This document shows positions 44,720-56,640 of a stretch of DNA of 64,000 nucleotides, one piece after another. Source of the stretch: Sordaria brevicollis. Taxonomy: Eukaryota > Ascomycota > Sordariomycetes > Sordariales > Sordariaceae. The stretch is from positions 2,542,001 through 2,606,000 of the forward strand of contig JAUTDP010000007.1 in assembly GCA_033439795.1 (NCBI GenBank), written 5' to 3'. A program made the translations under genes and the position numbers. The first letter of the stretch is position 1, and the number at the start of each line of letters is the position of its first letter. The notes under the pieces were generated by a model. That model did no database searches. It was not told the DNA's origin and saw nothing but the letters and a program-made list of their open reading frames with translations.

Positions 44720-47700
44720 ATAATTAGTTTATTGGCATCCGGCTCACCGCCTTCGAACTAGACTACGTACCTCGGTATAAACTTATGAACTTCGTAATCC
44801 TATTATTATTATTATAAAATCGGTTTATTCTACTAGCAAAACCACTACATCGATAATAATAATATTATAGAAACGAATATCCTTATCGAAAATATAATCG
44901 ACTTATCGATTAAACCAGCTATAATTCGGCGTATAATTATCGAAAAATACTTTATTGGACTTAAATCCCTAAAATTTAATATTAATAAAGGGGGGGAAAG
45001 TTTAAATAAACCTTTCTATTAATAACCTCCCTATAATAAATTTACCTCTACCTAACCTTTTAATTCTACCTAACCTTTTAAACCTTCATTAAATTAAAAT
45101 ATCGATAGTAATATAATTAAATTAATTACCGTAGCGCTTATAACGGTCGTACTTATATATACCCAATTCGATAATTAATTCGATAGCCAATTTAATAACC
45201 AATTATATAACCAACCTATTATTATTAATAATCTTATTAATCTTTATTTAAAAGGAACCATTAACGGTAGTGAATTTAATATAAACTAATTAATTAATAA
45301 TAACGTTCCATTATTTCATTAACTGAATTCGTCGACTTAACCTTCTTAATTATTTTAATAAAATAATTAATTATTTATTTAATAATCTACCTAATCCTCT
45401 TAACCGATAACTGTAATAAGAAAGAGGTAAAGGAAATAACCCAATTAACTTAACTAACCTCGTAAAAAAAAGCTAGTAATTATTCAATTATTTATTATAA
45501 TTTATATTTATAAAATAATTAATTAAATTATAAAGTAGTTTTAAAAAGTAAAGGGTAAGAACTTATTTTCTAATAAAAATAAGCGTAATTATAAAGAAGT
45601 ATAGAATTTTATATTTAAAAAATATTAAAAAATTTACCCTAAATATAATTACCTTTAGACTACTAAAATAATAAAATCTAAATACAATATTAAAAAAGGC
45701 CGGTTTCGTATTTAGAAGACCCTAATAACTACTATTAACGTTACGTACAACTAAGAGACTAATTTACCTAATATAAATATAATATTATAGAATACGTTCT
45801 TAGCCTATAATAATATTAAATACAAAAATTACAATTAATTACGGTCGACTCCTCTTAAAGAGAAGAAGGTATATAAAAATATCTTTTAGCGGGAAAAGGC
45901 CGCGGAGTACTATATCCGGGAGGTTAAAAAATCGTAATAAAATAAAGAAAATAAAAATAATCTTAATTGGAACTTATAAATTAGCGACGATTTTAATAAA
46001 GAGGAGGATAACCGCGGGGTTAATTTTAATATATTAATTATATTTACTCGTTATAAAATATTAATATAGAAGAAAAACCGTAAAAATAATCTTAACTATA
46101 CTCTATTCGGTAATAATGTACTTAATTTAATATTTATTAGGGTAAAGAAAATTCCCCGCGCGCTTTATAATAAATTAGGCGAATCGATAGTAAGCGTAAT
46201 AAATTTATTAGCGGGGTTATTAAGCGCGGCCGACGTAAAAGTTATAATTAAGGATATTATAAAGCGCTTTAATAATAAATTTAATAGGGAGGAATTAATT
46301 GTAGTAATAAATTAATTAAAAAGGCGCTTAATGAAGGTAGTCGTATATAACGGTTATAATATTAACGTTAAATAATTATATATACAAAAATAGAAGGATA
46401 AATAATATAAAGGGAGGGAGAAGGAGGGAGAATAAGGGGGAATATATAAGGTTATTAAATAAAATAATAAAATTATTTTATTTATTTGAATTATTTTCGA
46501 TTTTTTTTATATATATTCGATTTTTCGATTTATTTTACAAATATACGATTTTTCGATTTTTATTACAAATATACGACTTTTTGATTATTTAATTTATTTA
46601 TACGTATATTATTTTTTTTCATTTTTTATTAAAATTATTTTATTTATTCAAATTTATCTATTTTTCCCCTCCTCTCCCCTCTACCCTCTATTAATTTATA
46701 TTATCGAAATCCTTATTTATATTCCCTTCTTCATTATTTTTATTATTATTATTATTATTAACGTCGATTTTAATACCCTTACGATGTAAATAATCCTTAT
46801 AGTATTTCTATATTAAATTCGATATAACGAAGCGAATATAATGCGAATTTTTATTACCCACTACCCTCGCTACACGCGCGCGCGCCTTATTAAAATTCTT
46901 CTCGTCCTTTTTAATTAATAACGGGGTATCCTTTCCTATATACGCGATTAAAAAATTATATAATACTATTATTATATATACGATTTACGTCTAGAAATAA
47001 ATATCGTATTCGAATTTTATTTTTCTAATTATCCTTTATTTCTTTTTAATAATATTAAACGCCCGCTCTATAATAAATTTCAACCTCGTATAATATAAAT
47101 TATATAATTCTTTACTAATTTTTAGCTTTTTCTTCGAATCTTTTTAATCTTCGAAATAATATTTAATATTAGAGAAAGGAAGTATTATACCCCGCCGCGC
47201 AATAAAATTAATATTAGTAAGATAATATCGATTATATAATATATAAAAAAACTAATTAAATATTTACGAATATAACGAAACGTCATTAATCGAACCTTCT
47301 ACGCTAGCGAATATATAATTAAAAGAAAGGTTAAACTTCACTGTAATAAAAACGTTCTATATAACTTTATTATTATAATTAAACTAATAGATTTTATATT
47401 CGTTTTTAATAAACGTTAGGATATAAATCCCGTTAATAGTATTAATATAATTATTAAAAGTATTAAACTTTAAATTTAATTTATATTTTAAATTAACTTA
47501 ATCGTTTTTTAATAAGCGTATATACGTTTTATAAAGGATATTAAACTTATTAAATATAATCTTTATAATTTTATTAACTCTGTTCTAATTAATTTAAAAA
47601 TAATATAAAACGGACTTTTAAAAAGCTCTTTAAGTAAAAATATATAATATAATTATAACCTTCTACTTAGCTATTTAGTAGTATAAATCTACTAATCTAA

Positions 47701-48180
47701 TATAAGACTTCAATTACTTTACTAATTTATCGAAAATTAGTTAATTTATTCTAAATTCATTATAAAATTATTTAATTAACCCGCAGTATAAATTATTAGC
47801 GAACCTTCTAACGTTAATAAATATATTATAATATACCTTCTAATATAGCCGGTTCCTCCCCAATACTATATATACGGCCAACGACGTAGCATATACGAAA
47901 GAGATTCAATTACGTTAGTATCTCGCATATATCGCTATAATAATTATCGTAATTATTTATATTAAAGTCGTATAAATAGTAATATAAAGTACGTATATGT
48001 ATACTAATTAAATTACCGTATTAATTACTATATTTAGATTATAATAAAATTTCTTAATCGATTTTAATAATTTAACCGCTAAGAAACGGCAGAATTTAAA
48101 CTATTTATAGAAATTTATAGCACCTAAATACCTTTATTTAAAGAGGTATAAAATTGTAGATACGATTTCAATAGTCCGAG
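44720..48180. repeat. RIP-mutated AT-rich relic of a repeat
   Basis: Base composition shifts abruptly to roughly three-quarters or more A+T. CpA and TpG are almost absent: for example 45,001-45,060 and 47,461-47,520 contain neither, while TA is everywhere and CpG survives (a CG run at about 46,874-46,886). That is the signature of RIP acting on both strands of a duplicated sequence, as known in Neurospora relatives. Every frame is broken by TAA/TAG, so the original element cannot be classified from this copy. Confidence 0.92.
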
Positions 48181-48271
48181 GGTAGTGAAATTAAAGACCC
48201 GCAAAACTGCTACCAAAAGTGGTTTAATCGACTCGGAAATTCAGCTTGGCACGACATTTCCAAGGAAAAAT

Positions 48272-48311
48272 CCAGACTGCCGACTGCTGCAGCCTGAAAA
48301 AGATCAGGCCC
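48272..48311. repeat. Right arm of the 40-bp inverted repeat
   Basis: Inverted partner of 44584..44623 with one mismatch. The arms are 3.65 kb apart and point inward around the AT-rich block, as terminal or subterminal inverted repeats of a DNA transposon would. Weaker similarity may extend further outward but is not reliable by eye. Confidence 0.85.
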
Positions 48312-50381
48312 AGAACGGCTGGAAAACATGGAGATGTGTGGTCGTGGAGGTGAAATGGATCATGGGAGTTTGTCAGAACCGGGATGCTGTCTGTTGTGTG
48401 GGAGCCTCTCAAAGGAGGGGCCTGCTGCAAGAGGCGAAGACGCAACTTGGACCATCGATGGTGCAATTGCAGCCGCAAAGCTTGTCGATCCATCGCAAGC
48501 TTCCCGTTGGACGTCTCAGTGTCAGTGACAAGTGCCTAGCTCCCGATCATCCACACCCAACGCTACCCTAGGCCTGCTTACAAAAGCGTCCGAGACGTGT
48601 TTTGCCAGGTGTGTCGCAAGCAGAATCGATAACTCATCAAGAACACCATTCCACAGCCCTGAAGCGATAAATGGCATGTTGGGGATCTGTGTGGTAAACA
48701 ACTGGCTTCGAGGGTTCCTCAAACAAGGTATGAGGTACATCTGTATATGGAAAGATGACAGAGGTACGTCTGACTTTCGGCTGGTTCCGACCTCGGGGGA
48801 GAAATTTGGAGGGCGACAACAGCCGCTCACAGAGGACTCAACGCACCTTCACCACAGAACCCCACAACGTTAAAGACTGTGCAGATGAAGATCAGGGGAT
48901 TTTATCCATCATCATGCGATAGAATATCGAGGCGTCTTTCCAGACAAAAGGGACAGGCGAAGAGTCGATCCTGACTCGCGTGTTGTGCGGCGCTTGCACG
49001 GCCGACTTTCGACCTCCTCCGCGCCCGGAGTTCGGCTCCCAAAGGGCAAAGAGGGCATCGCACTTGGCAGCAACGCACAGTGAGCTGAATTCGGCCAAAA
49101 GTGTAGGAGGGCCAGGGCTTTCAGTCCAAAGCCCCCCGAGCAAAGTTAATCCGTTGCCTCACTCACAGCCGACGCCTCTTGAGATGACGTTATCGGATCA
49201 AGAACGGTCCGCTGCTAGCTGACCAATCGCGTGTTAGCAACCATCCGGTTCAGGAAGTCGAGCTCGAAGCGTGTGCGATAAGCTGATAAGATGGCTTGTG
49301 GTCCATGCACGTGTCATAGCCAGTCAACCAACAGTGCATCAGAAAGCCAGGGAAGGGTTAGGGTTAGAGCTGCAGACTAACCATAATTAGCGACATGCGA
49401 ATTCTGGATCATGGAAAAGGAAGTCCACGACGCCGTCTTGATGAGCAATTCCAAATCTTGGGAGCTGGTGGACGAAACTTCCAAGACAGAATCAGTTAAT
49501 CGTGTCTAGGCAAAAAGTCCAGGCCCTTTGATCAATTGGAGGGCGTAAAAGGACCCGAAATGCCCCCTCTGCTGTTGTCCGAAAGTGTGCTGTTTTCTTG
49601 TTTAACACCTGCATGACTGCTTACCTAGCAAACCCTCGTGAGTGCAAATAACAGAATGGGAATTTATGCCATCACCCAGGAGCTGCAATATGTAACCGCA
49701 TTTCAGCAGAATAAATGTATCTATTTATAAACCACCAGTCCGCGGATCTAACTCCACCACGGTCTTGATCTTCTCTCAACCACTACGGGCATGATGATAC
49801 TTAATGTCAAGTCTTCCCATGCCGGCCAGGGCAAAAATATAGGCAGGTTTGACTCTTGTCATATAGTTAAATAGGTACCTTACCTCTAGAATGACTGGTT
49901 TTGCGGCCCCTAAGCTCCATTCACCGTCCAAATGTCAAGGATAACGACTGCGTGACACCAAAACCGGCGAATCACCCCGCAGTTCAGCTGGGACGGAACA
50001 TCGAAGTCGGGTACCTTACCTTGCGCAGGATGTGCTTCGTGCGTAACAATCCTCGTACTTGTAGCTGCCTGTCTTTTTCCATTTTAAGGCGGGTCGCCAA
50101 TGAGGGAGTGCGCTTCCCACATCAACTCGTCAACGCCGCGAACTGAACTGCAACACCCAACCACCATACTGGCACGCCGCCCGACACTCCGACAGCAATC
50201 TTGGAACAAACCTTGGCTAGGAACAACGCGCAAGAACCTGGTATGGCGACAATCAAGCAGCGTCTATCCGCATTTCCCTTTTCACTTTTCCCACAGAGCG
50301 TCTCGACTTCTTACTTTGTCCCGACAATAAGCTTTGGTACTATACCCAACCGATAGGCCTTGAGATCTGCGACTTGACAAA
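48312..50381. other. Intergenic, RIP block to the BUB2 leader
   Basis: No gene is supported. Frames on both strands around 48,520-48,870 have no family features. A short AGGGTTAGGGTTAG stretch (about 49,354-49,367) is telomere-like but only about two units long. The last 250 bp are pyrimidine-rich leader. Confidence 0.5.
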
Positions 50382-52196
50382 ATGAACCCAACTGCGAAGA
50401 GTACCAGCTCGGGCAGCACTAGAGATCCGGGAACAGACGCGATACCGTTGTTGTCGACGGCGCCAGTCGTTCCAGTGATGACAGGGCCTCCACAACCCGC
50501 CCCCTCGGCGACGACAATGGGTGTGCTCCCACTCCACCCGCTTCCATACCTTCCACCCCCATCCCCTGCTACTGGCAATGGGACTGGGAATGGTACCGCG
50601 ACCTCCTCACTTGGTGGTACCCTCAACGGCCAGAAGTCTCTCAGGAGATTGCAATCGGCTCACAGCCTCGGCGCAAAGGCCTCGCCTCAGCCGTCCCTAA
50701 TTTCCCAGCAGAGGCTGCAGTTGCAGCAGCAGCAGCAGCAATCGCAACACCAACCACAATCCCAACCGCGTCTTCAACCGCATCAGCAACTCCAACACCA
50801 GCTTCGCCTACTCCCCGGCCCTCCTTCGCCTCCCACTAGACATGCAAGTCTCAACTATCGATCGACATCACAAAGAGGTCGCGCCAACAGTGACGCCCCG
50901 CCAGTTCCAGTTCCATTAGGCCAGCAATACAGCACCATGGCAGCCGCGAATAGGCGCGCCATGCGCGGCACAACCTCGTCCACCGCCAACGCCATGTCCC
51001 TTGAGAAGTTGTTGCGTGAAGGCCCTCCCAACGGCGATGTTGAGGCCGCGCTCGAAAGCACGCGACTCAAGATCCTCGACCAAGGCGTCAAATCAGATAG
51101 CGATGGCATGGTAAGAGAGATACAACTTTACGCCGATCGATGCGCTCTGGCTTGCGCCCGCAGTCGCTGACCAGCAATCCCATGGGCAGTCTTCCCTTCG
51201 CATCTATGTATGGCTGATCCTATTAAACGCCCCAATCATCGAAACCGATACCTATCTTGCCCTCATCCATCGCGGCGCATCCCCTGCCTACTCAAAAATC
51301 CGCAACGATACCTTCCGTACACTCACGACCGATCCTCTCTTTCGACGCCGCGTTAGCGAAGCCAGCTTGATTCGATTACTCAACGCGGTCGCCTGGAGGT
51401 TACACGATGCCCGCGGAGACCGAACTCGAGACCATAGCATTGCCAGTCTGTCGCGACGCTCGGCACCGTCTGAACCGGGGAGTCGCCCGGGTACCAGCGG
51501 CCATGACAGTATAACGGGGTCGCCAGCATCGAAAAGTCGCGCGCGCGCTCTGACATTGACTACCGAAGGCTCAGAGGCCAGTGGTGTCGCTTCAGAACCA
51601 GGTACATATGTACAAGGAATGAACGTGCTGGCCGCGCCATTCTTGTATGCTGCACGCAGCGAGGCCGAGGCGTTCGTCGCCTTCCACCAGCTTCTTACGC
51701 AGGAACTGCCCGGTTACATTCGCGGTGCGATGGACGGAGTGCACAAAGGGCTTGCGCTGGTCGACAAAGTGTTGTCGATCGTGGACCCCAAGCTCAGTCT
51801 GTACCTGATGTCCAAGAACCTCTCTGCTGAGATCTATGCATTCCCCTCCGTGCTGACGCTGTGCGCCTGTACGCCGCCTCTGCCCGAGGTTCTACGTCTG
51901 TGGGATTTCCTCTTTGCGTATGGTCCGCATCTTAACATTTTGTGCATCGTTGCGCAGCTGATCATGATACGTACCAAGATCATGGAATCGCCTAGGTAGG
52001 GAATTCCCCTCCCAATCAGCAACGCCACTTTGACAAGAGCTCCAATTGCTGACCTACCGGTTTTTCCTCCAGCCCGAACAAACTCCTCCGATCTTTCCCC
52101 GCCCTTCAGGCCGATCTGATTAAGCGGACCACACTGACCGTAATCCGAATGATACCCGACGATGTCTACGCCGAAATCGTTGCCCATGCCAAGTGA
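50382..52196 (+). CDS. BUB2: Bub2/Cdc16-type TBC-domain GTPase-activating protein
   Basis: This is a catalytic GAP subunit for the Tem1/Spg1 GTPase that restrains mitotic exit/septation signalling from the spindle pole body. Exons are 50382..51110, 51190..51995 and 52073..52196, giving 552 aa. The N-terminal about 240 residues are low in complexity, with a Gln/His/Pro run (about 112-145). The TBC domain follows, with the arginine finger in IRNDTFR (Arg286) and the glutamine finger in YVQGMN (Gln385), then FLYAARSEAEAFVAFHQLL, ELPGYIRGAMDGVHKGL, and PEVLRLWDFLFAYGPHLN. The C-terminus is NKLLRSFPALQADLI. Odd points are the long N-terminus and a roughly 60-residue Ser/Gly-rich insertion between the two fingers. 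Confidence 0.88.
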
Positions 52197-53779
52197 TGAA
52201 CTATATCTCGAGCTTCACAAATCTGCAGCATACTCCGAATAAATCAAGGCCTGGTTTTTGAGATTGAGGAAACGAGGAGAATCAAAGCTCTCGAAGTTGG
52301 GTTGCCTACTGATAGGGCACGCCAATCATTCCAAGGACTACGACTTGCCTAGGGCATCATCCCACATCCGAGCCCTGCGCTTTGCCCTCGTGAGTTACAG
52401 AGTGCTGGCATAGGCAGTTAAACGCCACGCCGAGGATAGTTGGGTGGAATCCGTCGTGGCTAGATGAATGCACCGGCTCGTGGGTCAAAAGAGATGGGTC
52501 GAAGTCTCAAAGGACGAATCCGGCCCCCAGAGACACAGCAAGAAGGATTGGGCCAAGCATGTCTTCCGGGTCCAGTGACAACCCGCTGCTATCATCGCAG
52601 ACCATCACTTGGCGGCTGCATTGTGATAAACCATATTCTACTGCGAGGCTGTGGCCTAGGAACAGGTCTGATCTCAAATAATAGGTGACTTTGCGGTCCC
52701 GCCCCAGGTGGTGCTCGCGGACGGTATACACAATGTCCAATATGAACACAGGGGTGGACTTGGAGCACGGCTCGCCGTTGCTTCGAGTGGTTCACGGTCT
52801 TCTCTATTGATCAGGAAGAAGCCGGCAAAATTCTGGTGTCGAGGACCCCAGGGCACCAGGAAAACGGGGCAACAGGACAAAGGGGACTATCGGGCTCCAC
52901 GGAAGCAGATGAGGGAAGTAAAACGAACTCTTTACCTTGCTGGTGTATAATGGCTCAGTACCGAATGATGAGGACGTGGTTTTAGATAGAACAATAATGT
53001 AATACTTCTATAAAGGATACATACACCTAGCACTATCTGGATGCACGGCGGTCGTTTATCTCCCATGATTTTTTACGATCGCAATTATGGAAAACGGGTT
53101 GCCTTTGCGTTTTTCCAACTGGAAAAAATTTGATTCTCATTGTGTTCCATTATTCCTTACCAAACGATGTTTCTACAACTTCATATTCCTCCACTGTGTT
53201 ACGCCAATTGCTTCACCATATTTTGATATATGCACCTAGAATTCCTATAAACACCCCGACTTAAGAAATACAAAAAGTAAGTATCCCGCTGCGCCCAAAA
53301 ATGCTGTAATGATGCACGATTCATGCGTTCCCTTATTACGATTCCCGTTACTTTCCCGTACATTACTTCCCCTTTCGTGATTTATGTACATGCTTATGCT
53401 TCTCTTTCAGCTTAGCATCGAAACTGCTACACCATGAACTATTTCCTTCATCTACACATGCTCCATATCGGCCAGGTTTGACTACTTTGTGGCTTCGTCG
53501 GTCTCCTTTTGACCGAAGGTGGAAGACATAGTATCAGGATAGTCGTTCTGTTTCGAATGCTCGCAAATGGCTGTCTATCATGTCTATCAGCCGGCCTTTT
53601 TCTTCGCTGGCTAGTCGTTTGTCCTTCCAAACCGGATGTGTATTGAGATAGCGATGGACTTGACTGGCGCAATGATAGGTAGCTTGCAGTTGGCCCTTCT
53701 CACACCAAAACGGCAACAAACTGGAAACCTGAAGCAGATCTTTGCGTTTCTATAGTTTCTCCTCTACCGTGACTTAAGC
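52197..53779. other. Intergenic, between BUB2 and the PAQR gene (convergent)
   Basis: Both flanking genes end here. The middle (52,960-53,440) is A/T-richer but shows no RIP signature and no open frame of note. Nothing else is supported. Confidence 0.55.
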
Positions 53780-55252
53780 CTAATACATAGGGCAAGCGTC
53801 CTGGGCGCGCCTGAAAGCGTTCGAGAAGAACTCCTGCATGGCGTTGTAGTGGAACAAGATGCCGCCGAGAACAGCAATGTGCCAGAGGTTGTGGCTGCCG
53901 CCGACATAGTCGAACATACCAGGGCGCCATCTCTCGGGGACCTTGCTGGCGTAGACGAGAGCGCCGAGGAAGTAGACGAAGAGCGACTCGAGGATGGGCG
54001 AATAGTGCTCCCACACCGACATGCCGCCGCGGGTGATCCAAATTTGGAAGATGGGCAAGAAACCGCTGGCGGAAAGACCGACGTAGAAAGCAACTCTGAC
54101 CCAGGCCATGTCCTGCCCGTTAAAGCGAGGGTGCCATGGAAGAATGACACCGCCGACACCAAGGATAGCTGTCGCAATCATGTACACCCACCGGCTAACG
54201 GGCTCGCAGTAGAAGGCCGTGTATTCGGTGGTGATGATGGAAGCAGCGATAAGGAGCGATATACCGGTGTAGTCGACGCAGGCGAACATGGAGATCAAGT
54301 TGACATCGGCAACTGAGTTCATGGTATGCCAGATGACACTGCAGGCCAGGCACTGGCAGGCGGCGAAGAAAAATATGGCGGCGATGGCGATGTCTGTCTT
54401 GGTGCTCTGCGAGAAGTTGATACTGGTGGGGTAGAAGTAGAAGGCAACGGCCAGAACGAGAATGAAACCCAGGGCGTGGGACCAGATGTTGATCAACTCG
54501 TTGGAGAAGCAAAAGGCGGATCTGATGCAAGCCACCTTGTTCTCCGAAAATCGATAGCCCTTTTGGATATGAGGGTTGATCCTCCACGGAATTGGGAGGT
54601 CTTCGTAGCTGATCAAGCCCTTCTCTCTCGCCTGGTTGATGGCGCGCTGAATATGATCTTCGAGATTCTCAGCAGCACGCATAGCCCTCTCGATACCTTC
54701 CTCCATAACTCTCTTGCCCTCGCCCATGAGACTCTCGGCGGCATTGGCCAATCCCTTCTCACGCAGCTTATTGGCTTGGGTTTCCAAGTCTTCCAACATG
54801 CCGTCTAGCAGATCGATGCCGACCTTGGCCTTCTCGTTCAGAGATCCAGCGGCGGCCATGGCCTCGTGATAGCTCGTCTCCAAAGTCTCGACCAGAACGT
54901 GGAGTCGTCTACGTCCGGCACCCATCACTCCCTCCGAAACTTGGGAGCATCTTGTCCGTACGGCCTGCAACGTAGACAGGGCCGCTTCAATCGAGGAGTC
55001 GAGTGTCAACTCTCCATAGTTCTCCCAGTACTCCAATCGGTTTTCTAGTTCGGCGAGGAAAGCATCCATCTTGAGAAGTAGGGCCTCTTCGCCATCCACG
55101 ATGCTGTTTACGAACGACTTCCTCCGCTGATTGAGCTGGGATCTCCGGCGATTCCGGAGGGCTGGCCTCTCGGGGGCATTGGCCGCTCCCGAGGCCCGGG
55201 CCTCGGCGTTGTCATCGTGGGCGGCGAAAGAAAAGGGGGAAGCACACTCCAT
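53780..55252 (-). CDS. IZH3: Izh3-like PAQR (adiponectin receptor/haemolysin III family) membrane protein
   Basis: The protein has 490 aa and no introns. The N-terminal about 230 residues are soluble and helical (a long amphipathic region around 45-220), the arrangement of yeast Izh3 and not of short Izh1/2. The seven-helix PAQR core begins after PHIQKGYRF, with NELINIWSHALGF, SVIWHTMNS (a conserved zinc His and Ser), DYTGISLLIAAS, and the final HNLWHIAVLGGILFHYNAM, which carries the paired His residues. The metal site suggests a ceramidase-like hydrolase or a sterol/zinc-homeostasis role, as known for the family. The substrate is unknown. Confidence 0.9.
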   Translation of the reverse strand: MECASPFSFAAHDDNAEARASGAANAPERPALRNRRRSQLNQRRKSFVNSIVDGEEALLLKMDAFLAELENRLEYWENYGELTLDSSIEAALSTLQAVRTRCSQVSEGVMGAGRRRLHVLVETLETSYHEAMAAAGSLNEKAKVGIDLLDGMLEDLETQANKLREKGLANAAESLMGEGKRVMEEGIERAMRAAENLEDHIQRAINQAREKGLISYEDLPIPWRINPHIQKGYRFSENKVACIRSAFCFSNELINIWSHALGFILVLAVAFYFYPTSINFSQSTKTDIAIAAIFFFAACQCLACSVIWHTMNSVADVNLISMFACVDYTGISLLIAASIITTEYTAFYCEPVSRWVYMIATAILGVGGVILPWHPRFNGQDMAWVRVAFYVGLSASGFLPIFQIWITRGGMSVWEHYSPILESLFVYFLGALVYASKVPERWRPGMFDYVGGSHNLWHIAVLGGILFHYNAMQEFFSNAFRRAQDACPMY

Positions 55253-56199
55253 GGTTGTGCGGTCGTTCGGTCGTCGGTTACTCGAGGTTTTGGCAAGAGG
55301 CGAGTGCCGTGCGTGGTCTGGTCGTTACCCGGAAATGTAATCCAGGCCTGTGATCCGAACAGTGGTGGCGTCAACGCGTGAGCCCGCTTTCATGTGCAGC
55401 AAGAGGGACGTCAAGACACGGTATCGGAAGTGGAAGCGGGAGTGGTGACACAGAGGAGTCGGGCGAGGTTTAAAGCTGCCAGAAAGGTGTGGAAAGAGGT
55501 CGGGACGGGAGGGGTTCCGACGGAAGCTTGGCCGTGCCGATTGACCACTGGTTTCGCGCGTTTCAGGGGATTTTCGCTTCGTTCGGAGGAAACAAAACAA
55601 CGGATTTCAGAGGATAAAAATTTGCGTGGGTCCGCACTGCAGTTGCTCCAACCTGGTCGGTAAATCGGGAAAGACTTGCAGATATCTCGACGTTCAATAC
55701 TTGAGGTGATGTGTAACTCCTTCCAGTAATAGCTGACAGCGCGCAGAGAAAAGATTATATAACCAATATGGAGGAAAAGTTCGAGAAGAAAACTTGAGAA
55801 AGGAGACCAGGGTGGGAATCCAGATGGGAAAGCGGTAAAAGAAACCACCAGATACAGGAGATACCGAATGGAAAGGGTGAAGGGAAACAGCCCAGACTCC
55901 CAAAAGTTCCAGAGAAGAAGTGGAAGGCTTCCACTTTTATTCTCTCATCCCATTAGTCGACCCTCTCTGCGCGCCGAGAGTGCCTAGCCGCCGGCCATTT
56001 TTCTTTGCTGGGCGTGCTGTTTTGATGGGCTGGCAACGAGCCACAACTGCTCCCACCTTCCGCTTCTTTTTCTTTTGCAGGAACTGGTAGCCATCCCGCC
56101 GGCACAGGCCAAAATTGGGGCATGACGGGTGGGAGGCAAAGAAACCGGGCATTTTGGTAAGCTGCCATTCACAGTTGCATTGTGCGGCCATCATCGCCG

Positions 56200-56208
56200 T
56201 GCAGTTGG
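56200..56208 (+). repeat. Target-site duplication, left copy
   Basis: TGCAGTTGG immediately before the left inverted repeat, identical to 56632..56640. Confidence 0.85.
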
Positions 56209-56631
56209 CGAAAACGGTAATGACATAGTGCAAATTCCGTCCTCACATAGTGCAACCCAGGCCTAAGTCTCTAACCGCGACCACAAATATTACAACCAAA
56301 ATGACATTTGAAAGTTTGGTCTTTTGAGACTTTGGATTTCGAAAGGCACCTCTATTTAAATTGTCTTCTAATCTGCTTTAATATTGATGGAAAGGGGTCC
56401 AAAATGGCCGCAAAATAGCCGTGTCGAAAAACGGTTTTGCGCTCGCGAGGAGACTTCCACGCCTACTATCTTAGCATCTATTTTAACCCTTGTTTTGACA
56501 TACCTCAACGTCGAAAAGTGGGTCATTTGGGGATCGGACAAGAAATGACCTTTTTGGGGGCCAGCTCGGCCTCTTACCTGTAGGGTGCACTATGTGAGGA
56601 CGGAATCTGCACTATGTCGTTACCGTTTTCG
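56209..56631. mobile_element. Miniature inverted-repeat DNA transposon, Mutator-like by its target duplication
   Basis: Terminal inverted repeats of 50 bp (56209..56258 and 56582..56631) match at 47 of 50 positions, ending in CGAAAACGGTAA. The element is flanked by a direct repeat TGCAGTTGG (56200..56208 and 56632..56640); depending on where the terminal repeat is taken to begin, the duplication is 9-13 bp. Nine-bp duplications with long terminal repeats are typical of Mutator-like elements, so this is probably a non-autonomous MULE derivative. The 320-bp interior is A/T-richer with no open frame. It is not visibly RIP-mutated. Confidence 0.88.
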
Positions 56632-56640
56632 TGCAGTTGG
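56632..56640 (+). repeat. Target-site duplication, right copy
   Basis: TGCAGTTGG immediately after the right inverted repeat. Joining the two flanks predicts an empty site with a single copy. Confidence 0.85.

Noticed and set aside
44309..48571. Extending the 40-bp inverted repeat to about 300 bp, using the similar peptides NPDCRLLQ-EKDQA on both flanks
   Set aside because: Beyond the 40-bp core the two flanks align only with many gaps; by eye this cannot be told from chance.
48522..48873. Two opposing frames of about 100-113 codons
   Set aside because: They overlap on opposite strands with no homology I recognise; neither has introns or a convincing start.
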